64,000 bases of DNA. It comes from Hanstruepera flava. Lineage in GTDB: Bacteria; Bacteroidota; Bacteroidia; Flavobacteriales; Flavobacteriaceae. The position numbers were made by a program, and so were the translations under genes. The stretch spans positions 541,501-605,500 of the forward strand of contig NZ_JALJCW010000001.1 in NCBI RefSeq assembly GCF_023634025.1, written 5' to 3'. How positions within the stretch are numbered: position 1 is the stretch's first letter; the number at the start of each line of letters is the position of its first letter. The notes under the pieces are model-generated. The model searched no databases, was not told the origin of the DNA, and saw nothing but the letters and a program-made list of their open reading frames with translations. Positions 26,766 through 34,997 of this stretch are shown one piece after another.

Positions 26766-27551
26766 TTGGAAATTTTTGATGACTTACTAAAATTCACAAT
26801 AGTTGATATTATAGACGTTATTTTGGTAGCCCTTCTACTCTACTATGTCTATAAATTAGTAAAAGGTACTGTAGCTATAAATATTTTTATTGGGATTGTA
26901 ATAATTTACTTCATCTATCTTATCACGGAAGCCCTACAAATGAAGATGTTAAGTAAAATACTTGGCGGCTTTATGAGTGTGGGTTTAATTGCGCTTATTG
27001 TGGTATTTCAACAAGAAATCAGGAAATTTCTACTTATGATTGGCTCAACCAACTTTAGTAAACGCGGAAAATTCTTTAGGCAATTAAAATTTTTAAAAAC
27101 TGAATCTGCCACAGAAACAGATGTTAGCGCCATTGTTAACGCCTGCAATAAAATGGGCACCACAAAAACTGGAGCTTTAATAGTTTTTGAACGCAATAAT
27201 AATCTTGATTTCTTGACCAACACTGGCGATGAGATGAATATAAGGGTTACGCAACCTATTATTGAAAGTATATTTTTCAAAAACAGTCCCTTACACGATG
27301 GCGCCATTATCATTATAAATAATGTGGTTAAAGCAACTCGGGTTATACTGCCTGTTAACAACGAAAAAACATTACCGCAGCGTTTTGGATTAAGACATCG
27401 TGCCGCTGTTGGTATTACTGAAAAAACCGATGCATTGGCTTTAGTTGTTAGCGAAGAAACTGGTCAAATATCGTATTTTAAAGATGGTAAATTTGTCATG
27501 TTTAAAGACACACAAGACCTAACCCATATTATTAAAGAAGATTTAGGGTAA
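26766..27551 (+). CDS. cdaA: diadenylate cyclase CdaA
   Basis: The enzyme makes cyclic di-AMP from two ATP. The 261-residue protein has three N-terminal membrane helices (VDIILVALLLYYVYKLVKG, NIFIGIVIIYFIYLI, GGFMSVGLIALIVVF) and a DAC domain with DGAIIIIN (catalytic DGA) and RHRAAVGITEKTDAL (RHR). The frame begins with TTG at 26766; no upstream ATG gives the expected N-terminus, and family proteins begin at this point (MDIF-like), so a TTG start is likely. The folP-cdaA neighbourhood is typical of the phylum. Confidence 0.92.
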   Translation: MEIFDDLLKFTIVDIIDVILVALLLYYVYKLVKGTVAINIFIGIVIIYFIYLITEALQMKMLSKILGGFMSVGLIALIVVFQQEIRKFLLMIGSTNFSKRGKFFRQLKFLKTESATETDVSAIVNACNKMGTTKTGALIVFERNNNLDFLTNTGDEMNIRVTQPIIESIFFKNSPLHDGAIIIINNVVKATRVILPVNNEKTLPQRFGLRHRAAVGITEKTDALALVVSEETGQISYFKDGKFVMFKDTQDLTHIIKEDLG

Positions 27552-28342
27552 TGCTATGCAAAAACTGTAAAATAGCTATTGACAGCACTGATAATTATTG
27601 TAAAAACTGCGGTGGAAAAATAATTAAGAAGAGACTAACCATTCAAAATTTATTTGAACATTTTAGTGCCCAGTTTTTAAATTACGACAACCTGTTTCTA
27701 CAAACATTCATTTGTTTATTCACAAAGCCCGAAGATGTAATTGGTGGTTATATTGATGGTGTTCGAAAAAAGTATATTAATCCTATAAGCTATTTTGCTT
27801 TAGCTATTACCCTTGCAGGATTCCAAATTTATATTATTAAAACTTTTTTTCCTGAAGGCCTTGATTTATCTAATATAACCATAGAAGGGCAAGAAGAATT
27901 TGCTAATTCGTATTTCAGTTTTATTCAAGATTATCAATCTTTAATATTGCCATTGTTTGTTCCTGCCTATGCTTTAATGTCTAAAATTGTCTTTTACAAC
28001 TACAAAAAATACAATTACACCGAACATTTGGTGACCTTCTTGTATATTTTATCACAGCTGACAATAGCAATGATTTTACCTGTTATTACTTTTACTGGTT
28101 TAGGGTATACCTATGGAGATTTTACCATGTTTACTATAATATTTCAAATAACTTACTCTGCCTATTGTTTAAAAAGAGTATTTGCATTGAGCTTTAAGAA
28201 GCTACTTTTAAAGACACTATTATTTTTTGTGGTTTTTAGTCTTTTATATGTACTGGCTATTATTCTTTTTATAGCCATAATGATTATGATTTATGGTGGT
28301 TTAGAAGGTTTTGCTGAAGCTTTTGGAAGTATAAGTCAATAA
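27551..28342 (+). CDS. DUF3667 membrane protein with zinc ribbon
   Basis: The 263-residue protein opens with a zinc ribbon (MLCKNCKIAIDSTDNYCKNC, two CxxC pairs) followed by a short basic linker and the DUF3667 block FEHFSAQFLNYDNLF ... GYIDGVRKKYINPISYFAL. Four to five membrane helices complete it. Function unknown; the family is frequent in Bacteroidota. Its ATG overlaps the cdaA stop by one base (TAATG), indicating coupling. It converges on the ABC exporter 4 bp away. Confidence 0.85.
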   Translation: MLCKNCKIAIDSTDNYCKNCGGKIIKKRLTIQNLFEHFSAQFLNYDNLFLQTFICLFTKPEDVIGGYIDGVRKKYINPISYFALAITLAGFQIYIIKTFFPEGLDLSNITIEGQEEFANSYFSFIQDYQSLILPLFVPAYALMSKIVFYNYKKYNYTEHLVTFLYILSQLTIAMILPVITFTGLGYTYGDFTMFTIIFQITYSAYCLKRVFALSFKKLLLKTLLFFVVFSLLYVLAIILFIAIMIMIYGGLEGFAEAFGSISQ

Positions 28343-28346
28343 TTTA

Positions 28347-30122
28347 TTAGGCCACTTCTTCCTCTTCTTTTAAAAACTGCACTTCATATAGGTTTTTGTA
28401 ATACCCATCAGTTTTTTGCAGCAACTCATTATGTGTCCCCTCTTCAACTATTTGCCCAGCATCCATAACTACAATTTTGTCAGCTTTCTTTACAGTGGCC
28501 AATCTATGAGCAATGATAATTGAAGTTCTTCCTTTGGTTATCTTGTCAGTTGCGTTTTGAATAAGCTGTTCTGAATAGGAATCAACCGAAGATGTCGCTT
28601 CATCCAAGACCAAGATACTTGGATTGGTAACATAAGCCCTTAAAAATGAAATTAATTGTCGCTGACCCGACGAAAGCATAACGCCACGTTCTTTTACGTT
28701 ATAATGATAACCATTAGGCAAACTCATAATAAACTCATGAATACCAATATCTTTTGCGGCTTGAACAACTTCCTGTTCCGTAATATGCGGATTGTTTAAT
28801 GTAATATTGTTTAAAATAGTATCAGCAAAAAGAAATACATCTTGAAGTACAACAGCTATTTGGCTACGCAATGACGCTAATGTCATATCTTTTATATTGA
28901 TATTATCAATCAAAATACTACCCGCTTGAATATCATAAAACCTATTTAATAAATTTATGATGGTAGATTTACCTGCTCCTGTAGCACCAACAATCGCTAT
29001 GGTTTCACCAGCGGTGAGATTTAAAGAAACGCCTTTTAAAACCTCTTCATCCTCAACATAGCTAAAATGTACATCACTGAATGTTATTTCGCCTTTAAAG
29101 TGTGTTGCAACTTGAGTTCCGGTATCGTCAATCTGTGAGGTAGTTTCCAATACTTTAAACACACGTGTTGCCGCGACCATACCCATCTGTAGCGTATTAA
29201 ACTTATCTGCAATTTGACGTAATGGCCTAAATAGCATAGGAATCATCATAATAAAGGCAGTTAAATCACCTAATGATGCGGTTTGACCTATAACCGTATT
29301 AAGACCACCATACCAGGCTATAAGCCCAATGGTTATCGATGATGACAATTCAGCTATTGGGAAAAATATAGAGTTATACCAAACGGTCTTTAACCAACCT
29401 TGTTTATGCCTTTCGTTTATTGCTTTGAATTTTTTGTACTCGGTATCTTCTCGCGTAAACAATTGTAGAATCTTCATTCCAGTAACACGCTCTTGAACAA
29501 AAGAATTAAGATTGGACACTTCGGTTCGCACTTCTTCAAAAGCTTTTTTCATATACTTTTGAAAAATACGAGTAGCATACAACACCAAAGGCAACATTAA
29601 AAATACGATAACGCTTAATTCCCAATTCATATAAATCATAACGCCAGAAACAACCAACATGGTAAGCAAATCACGAAATATCATAAACAAGCCCTGCCCA
29701 AAAATATCAGCTATCCGCTCCATATCTGTTACTGCCCTTGTAATTAGTACACCTACAGAAGAATTATTGAAATATTTCATTTTAAAGCCCAACATATGGT
29801 TGAACAATTTTACGCGTATATCCTTTACTACCGTTTGTCCTAACCAACCAGCATAATAAATAAAAAGTAACTGAAAAATAACCTCACCCAACAACATGCC
29901 TCCCATTAACAAGATGTAGGGCAAAAAGCCTTCAAATGTTTTTGTTGTAATGTTATTATCTATCGCCTGCTGCAAGATATAGGGTCGAGCTGCGCCCAAA
30001 ACAGCCAATAAGATAACAGCATCCAAAACACCAACAAACACACTTTTATAAGGCGATATAAATAGCATTAGCTTTTTAAATAATTGCGTATCGAATATTT
30101 TATTTTGCTTTTTGTCAGTCAT
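28347..30122 (-). CDS. ABC exporter, MsbA-like half-transporter
   Basis: The 591-residue fused permease-ATPase has six N-terminal helices and a C-terminal ATPase with Walker A AIVGATGAGKSTI, signature MLSSGQRQLISFLRA, Walker B ILVLDEATSSVD and H-loop AHRLATV. The signature is LSSGQ in place of LSGGQ, a tolerated variant. Such half-transporters dimerise and export lipids or drugs; the substrate cannot be told. The start overlaps the truA stop by 8 bases, so the two are cotranscribed. Confidence 0.92.
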   Translation of the reverse strand: MTDKKQNKIFDTQLFKKLMLFISPYKSVFVGVLDAVILLAVLGAARPYILQQAIDNNITTKTFEGFLPYILLMGGMLLGEVIFQLLFIYYAGWLGQTVVKDIRVKLFNHMLGFKMKYFNNSSVGVLITRAVTDMERIADIFGQGLFMIFRDLLTMLVVSGVMIYMNWELSVIVFLMLPLVLYATRIFQKYMKKAFEEVRTEVSNLNSFVQERVTGMKILQLFTREDTEYKKFKAINERHKQGWLKTVWYNSIFFPIAELSSSITIGLIAWYGGLNTVIGQTASLGDLTAFIMMIPMLFRPLRQIADKFNTLQMGMVAATRVFKVLETTSQIDDTGTQVATHFKGEITFSDVHFSYVEDEEVLKGVSLNLTAGETIAIVGATGAGKSTIINLLNRFYDIQAGSILIDNINIKDMTLASLRSQIAVVLQDVFLFADTILNNITLNNPHITEQEVVQAAKDIGIHEFIMSLPNGYHYNVKERGVMLSSGQRQLISFLRAYVTNPSILVLDEATSSVDSYSEQLIQNATDKITKGRTSIIIAHRLATVKKADKIVVMDAGQIVEEGTHNELLQKTDGYYKNLYEVQFLKEEEEVA

Positions 30123-30861
30123 TAATTATTGTTTCTGGATAATCAATTTTAGTTAGATACAAGCCATGTGCTGGAACAGAATACCCTGCTTCACTTCTGT
30201 TTTTCGAAGCTATTATAGTTTCTAGATCTTCAACTGTTATTTTTTTTAAACCAACATTTACCAATGTTCCTACTATGGCACGAACCATATTGCGTAAAAA
30301 CCTATCTGCTTTTATTGTGAAATGTAGTTCATTGCCAATCTGTTCCCATTTTGCCTTTTTCACATCACAATAATACGTTTTTACATCTGTATGCGTTTTA
30401 GAAAAGCATTGAAAATCTTTATGACCCAATAATAGATTTGTTGCTTGATTCATTAAATTTATATCCAATGGTTTTTTCATGAAATACGCTGAATCAAAAT
30501 TAAACGCATCTTTCTCTATAGCTACACGATATAAATACGTTCTACCAATAGCATCAAAACGTGCATGCGTATCTTTATGAACCTGAAAAATATTGTGGAC
30601 AGCTATATCCTGTGGTAAAAACGCATTAAGCTTATATTTTAAATGATCGTTTTCTATTTTGATATTCGAATCAAAATGGGCAAACATTTGTTTGGCATGT
30701 ACACCAGCATCTGTGCGCCCAGCACCAACAATTTTAGTTTCAGCATTCAATAATTTGCTCAAGGCATTTTCAACAACTTCCTGTACAGAAATAGCGTTGG
30801 GTTGATTTTGCCAACCGTGGTAAGCCTTACCATTATATGAAAGTTCTAAAAAATATCGCAA
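30115..30861 (-). CDS. truA: tRNA pseudouridine synthase A
   Basis: TruA makes pseudouridine at positions 38-40 of tRNA anticodon arms. The 248-residue protein has the RNA-binding opening YFLELSYNGKAYHGWQNQP, the catalytic Asp in GAGRTDAGVHA, and FLRNMVRAIVG near the C-terminus. Length and domain order match the family. It is the first gene of a two-gene leftward unit with the ABC exporter. Confidence 0.95.
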   Translation of the reverse strand: MRYFLELSYNGKAYHGWQNQPNAISVQEVVENALSKLLNAETKIVGAGRTDAGVHAKQMFAHFDSNIKIENDHLKYKLNAFLPQDIAVHNIFQVHKDTHARFDAIGRTYLYRVAIEKDAFNFDSAYFMKKPLDINLMNQATNLLLGHKDFQCFSKTHTDVKTYYCDVKKAKWEQIGNELHFTIKADRFLRNMVRAIVGTLVNVGLKKITVEDLETIIASKNRSEAGYSVPAHGLYLTKIDYPETIIND

Positions 30862-30962
30862 GAAAGTCTATTTTTGTGAGAGGCAAAGATAAAACTTTAT
30901 CCAACTTTAAATTTCAATAAAACGTTAATATAACTAGATTCCGCATTCAACAGGAAACTAAC

Positions 30963-31454
30963 ATGAAAAAAATCCTTTTACTTTCTGATACCCACAGCTA
31001 CATAGATGATGCTATTTTCAAACATGTAAATCAAGCTGACGAAGTTTGGCATGCTGGCGATATTGGTAATTTAAAAGTAACAGACAGTATTAAAAACTTA
31101 AAACCATTACGGGCTGTTTATGGTAATATTGATGATGAAAAAGCACGTTTGGAATTTCCATTAGACAACAGATTTATGTGCGAAGGTGTTGATGTCTGGA
31201 TAACCCACATAGGCGGTTATCCCGATAAGTATAATGCACGCATTCGCGAAAAAATTGAAGAAAATCCACCCCAATTGTTTATTTCAGGGCACTCGCATAT
31301 ACTAAAAGTCATGCCTGATAAAAAATTGAATTTATTGCACATGAACCCTGGAGCGGTTGGCAAACATGGTTTTCATAAAGTACGCACTATGTTGCGCTTC
31401 ACCATTGATGGCAGAAAGATTGAAAATTTGGAAGTGATAGAGCTTAAGAAATAA
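30963..31454 (+). CDS. YfcE/MJ0936-type metallophosphoesterase
   Basis: The 163-residue enzyme shows the calcineurin-like metal motifs in order: LLSDTHSY (DxH), HAGDIGN (GDxxN-like), VYGNIDDE (GNxD), THIGGYP and SGHSHI (GHTH-type). It is a small cytosolic phosphodiesterase; substrates of the family vary and cannot be inferred here. Monocistronic, divergent from truA, and followed immediately by a strong hairpin at 31453. Confidence 0.9.
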   Translation: MKKILLLSDTHSYIDDAIFKHVNQADEVWHAGDIGNLKVTDSIKNLKPLRAVYGNIDDEKARLEFPLDNRFMCEGVDVWITHIGGYPDKYNARIREKIEENPPQLFISGHSHILKVMPDKKLNLLHMNPGAVGKHGFHKVRTMLRFTIDGRKIENLEVIELKK

Positions 31455-31486
31455 AAAAGCCCAAGATCTTCACCTTGGGCTTTTTA
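31453..31486. terminator. bidirectional terminator, copy 1 of a duplicated hairpin
   Basis: AGCCCAAG and CTTGGGCT pair around an 8-nt loop, with an A-run before and T-run after. It lies between the convergent phosphoesterase and Cys-rich lipoprotein genes. The same 29 bp recur exactly at 32073-32101. Confidence 0.85.
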
Positions 31487-31498
31487 TTTAAGTTTATA

Positions 31499-31999
31499 TT
31501 ATGGTTCAGTATCTATTATAACAGATTCCGTTTTTGTACATTTTTTACTGGTATCTTCAGGGCATCCTGAACATGTACATTCGTTACCATTTACCTCTAA
31601 ATGACAACCATTTGGGCAACCCGTACAGGTACACTGCTTTTGTCCTACTTTGTATACATTATTATCTTCCACAGACAAAAAGGCTCCTGTCTCAATTGTA
31701 CCATCTTTACTCGTAGTCTTTAAAAAATACAATTTATTATTATTTTCATCATAAGTTTCAATAATCTCAAACGTATTCAATTCAACAAAAAAACCTTCTT
31801 CTTTCATTTGCTCTTCCCAATTAGTTTTTAAGGTAGATGTCGAAATTAGTTTCCCTTCTGTATTTACTAAGTTAACGTTTGAAATTTCCTCTATCGTTAA
31901 GGATTCTTGACCTACAACAAAATCAGAATCATCTTTGTTGCATGAAATAAAAATAAAAGAGGAAAGAATAAAAGTTAAAAGCAAATTGATTTTTTTCAT
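31499..31999 (-). CDS. cysteine-rich lipoprotein with duplicated CTCxGCP motif
   Basis: From ATG 31999 the 166-residue product has a lipoprotein signal (MKKINLLLTFILSSFIFISC, lipobox Cys at residue 20). The longer frame to 32059 would add a low-complexity MLIIIIIII extension from a trinucleotide repeat and is rejected. The middle is unremarkable; the C-terminal 45 residues hold nine cysteines, with CTCTGCPNGCH and CTCSGCPED as near repeats, suggesting a metal-binding or disulfide module. No family is recognised. The gene is bracketed by two identical terminator hairpins. Confidence 0.75.
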   Translation of the reverse strand: MKKINLLLTFILSSFIFISCNKDDSDFVVGQESLTIEEISNVNLVNTEGKLISTSTLKTNWEEQMKEEGFFVELNTFEIIETYDENNNKLYFLKTTSKDGTIETGAFLSVEDNNVYKVGQKQCTCTGCPNGCHLEVNGNECTCSGCPEDTSKKCTKTESVIIDTEP

Positions 32000-32032
32000 A
32001 ATAGTATATTTTAGATTAAGTTTATATACTTC

Positions 32033-32053
32033 AATAATAATAATAATAATAAT
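32033..32053. repeat. AAT trinucleotide microsatellite, 7 units
   Basis: Seven uninterrupted AAT units (ATT on the minus strand) lie 34 bp upstream of the lipoprotein start, in the promoter/leader region. Confidence 0.9.
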
Positions 32054-32072
32054 CAGCAAACTTTTCTTACAA

Positions 32073-32101
32073 AAAAAAGCCCAAGATCTTCACCTTGGGC
32101 T
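32073..32101 (-). terminator. terminator of the DUF4293 gene, copy 2 of a duplicated hairpin
   Basis: The stem-loop is identical over 29 bp to 31453-31481. Read on the minus strand it is followed by eight Ts, 28 bp after the DUF4293 stop. Confidence 0.8.
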
Positions 32102-32129
32102 CACGCACTAATATACTAAGATAATAGGT

Positions 32130-32540
32130 TTATCGTAATCGATCTACAGATTTTACGAGATCTTCATCCTTTTTAATGGCTTTATTGGCCAAGGCCAAAA
32201 ACACGATAGAAACGATAGGAAGAAAAATCCCAATACCTTTCTCTGAAACTACTGTTTCTCCAGATAAATTTAGAGATTGATACACAAATACTCCTAGTAA
32301 AATAAAGTTTAATATGATGTTTAGTCGTCCCAACACAAATTGCGACTTCCTGTTTTTATACCTTGATATTGATAAAATTGAAAAAAATGCTGAAACTAAA
32401 AAAATAGCAAACACATAATTTACGTCATTCGCATAAACCTTTACACCTTCTGGGTTGGTCCATAATTCAAACACATAAATTAATCCTGCTGAAACTACAG
32501 CAGCCATAAATAAGTATACCGTTTGAATTCTTTGAAGCAT
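32130..32540 (-). CDS. DUF4293 four-helix membrane protein
   Basis: The 136-residue protein starts MLQRIQTVYLFMAAVVSAGL, the signature N-terminus of DUF4293, followed by three more membrane helices and a charged tail KKDEDLVKSVDRLR. Function is unknown; the family is nearly confined to Bacteroidota and is commonly next to rho, as here (divergent, 200 bp apart). Confidence 0.9.
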   Translation of the reverse strand: MLQRIQTVYLFMAAVVSAGLIYVFELWTNPEGVKVYANDVNYVFAIFLVSAFFSILSISRYKNRKSQFVLGRLNIILNFILLGVFVYQSLNLSGETVVSEKGIGIFLPIVSIVFLALANKAIKKDEDLVKSVDRLR

Positions 32541-32740
32541 TACATTTTTAATTTATCGAGCACAAAAATAATAGTTTCTTTTTTAAAATTAGCCGAAAAA
32601 AATAAAAATAAAGTTGTATAATTGCAGTAATAATTTGCAACTGCCACAGTTGTAAGTTGTTAATTCTTCAAGATAAGATCAATTTTTCTTCGGAATAATT
32701 CAACTTAAAATAATTAATCAAAACATTCAATTCAACATCA

Positions 32741-34360
32741 ATGTTTGAAATAGCACAATTAAAAGAAATGAAGCTTCCTGAACTACAGGAAATTGCTAAA
32801 AAACTGAACGTTTCCAAATATCGTTCCTTAAAAAAATTAGATTTAGTATATCAAATCCTAGATCATCAAGCAGCCAATCCTAAAGCTGTAAAAGAAGTTG
32901 TATCAGCCGAAAAATCTTCTGATAATTCAAGTGATAACACCAACAAAAAGCCTGCTCAAAAACGCCCGAGACAACGAATTCAAAAACAAAAACAGGATAG
33001 CAGCTCAAGTACAGACAATAAGCCTGAAGTTAAAGAAACAACAACACAAGATAAGGGTCAGCAAAAAGCACCTCAGCATACCAATCAAAAAAAGGATGCT
33101 GACAATACCAATACTAAAGACGATAAGAAAAAAGACAATAATCAAAATCGTCAAAAACGCGATAACACCAAGAATAAAAACAATTCGCAAGGTAACAATG
33201 GCAATAAAGACAACAGAAATCGCTATCGCGAACCTGATTTTGAATTTGATGCCATTATTGAAAGTGAAGGTGTATTAGACATCATGCAGGATGGCTATGG
33301 GTTTTTAAGATCTTCTGATTATAATTATCTGTCTTCACCTGATGATATTTATGTTTCACAATCGCAAATCCGTTTATTTGGTTTGAAAACCGGTGATACA
33401 GTTTTAGGTCATGTAAGACCACCTAAAGAGGGTGAAAAATATTTTCCTTTAATAAAGGTGAGTAAAATAAATGGTCAGAAACCAGAAGTTGTTAGAGATC
33501 GGGTTTCCTTTGAGCATCTTACTCCTTTGTTTCCAAAAGAAAAATTCAACATAGCTGAACGCCAAAGTACTATATCTACCCGTATTATGGACTTGTTCTC
33601 GCCAATTGGAAAAGGGCAACGCGGTATGATTGTTTCGCAACCTAAAACAGGTAAAACCATGTTACTTAAGGATGTGGCTAATGCTATAGCAGCAAACCAC
33701 CCTGAAGTTTATCAAATGATTTTATTAATTGATGAGCGTCCAGAAGAAGTAACAGATATGCAGCGTAATGTGCGAGGTGAAGTTATTGCTTCAACTTTTG
33801 ATAAAGAAGCACACGAGCATGTGAAAATTGCCAATATTGTTTTAGAAAAAGCAAAACGATTGGTTGAATGTGGCCATGATGTAGTCATTTTATTAGATTC
33901 AATTACTCGTTTGGCAAGAGCTTACAATACCGTTCAACCCGCCTCTGGAAAAATATTATCTGGTGGCGTAGATGCCAATGCCCTACACAAACCAAAACGT
34001 TTCTTTGGTGCTGCACGAAATATTGAAAACGGAGGTTCGTTAACCATAATTGCTACTGCATTGACGGAAACTGGCTCTAAAATGGATGAGGTAATTTTTG
34101 AAGAGTTTAAAGGAACCGGTAATATGGAATTACAATTGGATCGTAAGATTTCTAATCGTAGAATTTTCCCAGCTATAGATTTAACTTCATCTAGTACACG
34201 TCGTGATGATTTATTGCTAGATGACAATACCATTCAACGTATGTGGGTTATGCGTAAGTATTTAGCCGACATGAACCCTGTTGAAGCCATGGAATTTATT
34301 AATGAACGTTTTAAACAAACTAGAAACAATGAAGAGTTTTTAATCTCTATGAATGGATAA
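32741..34360 (+). CDS. rho: transcription termination factor Rho with disordered insert
   Basis: Rho is the hexameric RNA helicase that ends transcription. The 539-residue protein has the N-terminal helix domain ([20 protein letters not shown]), then about 110 residues of Lys/Asn/Gln/Asp-rich low-complexity sequence (roughly residues 50-165), then the RNA-binding domain ([11 protein letters not shown]) and RecA-like motor with P-loop QPKTGKTML (about residue 300), [12 protein letters not shown] and [12 protein letters not shown]. Length exceeds E. coli Rho (419) because of the insert. Such inserts are usual in Bacteroidota and in Bacteroides have been linked to phase separation. A 200-bp leader with a small hairpin precedes it. 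Confidence 0.96.
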   Translation: MFEIAQLKEMKLPELQEIAKKLNVSKYRSLKKLDLVYQILDHQAANPKAVKEVVSAEKSSDNSSDNTNKKPAQKRPRQRIQKQKQDSSSSTDNKPEVKETTTQDKGQQKAPQHTNQKKDADNTNTKDDKKKDNNQNRQKRDNTKNKNNSQGNNGNKDNRNRYREPDFEFDAIIESEGVLDIMQDGYGFLRSSDYNYLSSPDDIYVSQSQIRLFGLKTGDTVLGHVRPPKEGEKYFPLIKVSKINGQKPEVVRDRVSFEHLTPLFPKEKFNIAERQSTISTRIMDLFSPIGKGQRGMIVSQPKTGKTMLLKDVANAIAANHPEVYQMILLIDERPEEVTDMQRNVRGEVIASTFDKEAHEHVKIANIVLEKAKRLVECGHDVVILLDSITRLARAYNTVQPASGKILSGGVDANALHKPKRFFGAARNIENGGSLTIIATALTETGSKMDEVIFEEFKGTGNMELQLDRKISNRRIFPAIDLTSSSTRRDDLLLDDNTIQRMWVMRKYLADMNPVEAMEFINERFKQTRNNEEFLISMNG

Positions 34361-34383
34361 AACTTTTGATTATTATACAAAAG

Positions 34384-34414
34384 AAAGCCTTGAGTAAAAT
34401 CAAGGCTTTTTTTT
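34384..34414 (+). terminator. intrinsic terminator after rho
   Basis: AAGCCTTGA and TCAAGGCTT form a 9-bp stem, followed by eight Ts, 25 bp after the rho stop. Confidence 0.85.
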
Positions 34415-34445
34415 GTTTACATTAGCAAACACTTATCTATACAAA

Positions 34446-34475
34446 CAAAAAAAGCTTCTCAAATATGAGAAGCTT
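34446..34475 (-). terminator. intrinsic terminator of the tRNA-Glu-rpsT unit
   Basis: On the minus strand AAGCTTCTCA and TGAGAAGCTT form a 10-bp stem followed by seven Ts, 26 bp after rpsT. Confidence 0.85.
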
Positions 34476-34500
34476 ACTTATATTTTTTTAGTTATACTTA

Positions 34501-34752
34501 TTAAAGTGCAGCGACATGCTTTGCTAAACCAGATTTAAGGTTAGCTGCTTTGTTATTATGAATAATATTTTTCTTCGCTAATTTATCAATCATAGAAGAT
34601 ACAGAAACCAATAATTCTTCAGCTTCCTTCTTATTCGTAGTATCACGCAATTTTTTAATTGCATTACGAGTAGTCTTGTGCTTATATCTATTTCTTAAGC
34701 GCTTTGCTTCGTTACTTCTAATTCTCTTTAACGCTGACTTATGATTTGCCAT
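34501..34752 (-). CDS. rpsT: 30S ribosomal protein S20
   Basis: S20 binds 16S rRNA early in small-subunit assembly. The 83-residue basic protein matches the family: MANHKSALKRIRSNEAKRLRN, TTRNAIKKL, and the C-terminal IIHNNKAANLKSGLAKHV. It lies 25 bp downstream of tRNA-Glu on the same strand with no promoter or terminator between, so the two are probably one transcript from the promoter at 34867-34897, with tRNA processing releasing the rpsT mRNA. Confidence 0.95.
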   Translation of the reverse strand: MANHKSALKRIRSNEAKRLRNRYKHKTTRNAIKKLRDTTNKKEAEELLVSVSSMIDKLAKKNIIHNNKAANLKSGLAKHVAAL

Positions 34753-34777
34753 TTGTTTCTTTTCTTATTAAAAATTG

Positions 34778-34849
34778 TAGCCCGTAGGGGAATCGAACCC
34801 CTCTTACCAGGATGAAAACCTGGCGTCCTAGCCGATAGACGAACGGGCC
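34778..34849 (-). tRNA. tRNA-Glu (anticodon TTC)
   Basis: A 72-nt cloverleaf on the minus strand has acceptor stem GGCCCGT/ACGGGCT, anticodon arm CCAGG-TTTTCAT-CCTGG (anticodon TTC) and T arm GAGGGG-TTCGATT-CCCCT. The discriminator is A and CCA is not encoded. It reads GAA and GAG. It is preceded by a consensus promoter and followed by rpsT. Confidence 0.96.
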
Positions 34850-34866
34850 ATTTGGTTTTGAGTGCG

Positions 34867-34897
34867 CAAATATAAATTTAAAAATCTAAACTTGCAA
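34867..34897 (-). promoter_or_regulatory. promoter of tRNA-Glu-rpsT
   Basis: On the minus strand TTGC at 34897-34894, a 19-bp spacer, and TATATTTG at 34874-34867 form a textbook Bacteroidota promoter; the tRNA begins 17 bp downstream. Confidence 0.8.
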
Positions 34898-34997
34898 TAC
34901 TTTTCAAATAACTCTCAATGTTTCCATTGCGGATGCAAAAATACAACTATTTTTAAATGTTGCAACAACTAAATCATCTTTTTTGAAAAAAAATTAA

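Noticed and set aside
31999-32059. Longer start of the Cys-rich lipoprotein with MLIIIIIII
   Set aside because: It arises from translating the ATT microsatellite and would spoil the lipoprotein signal.
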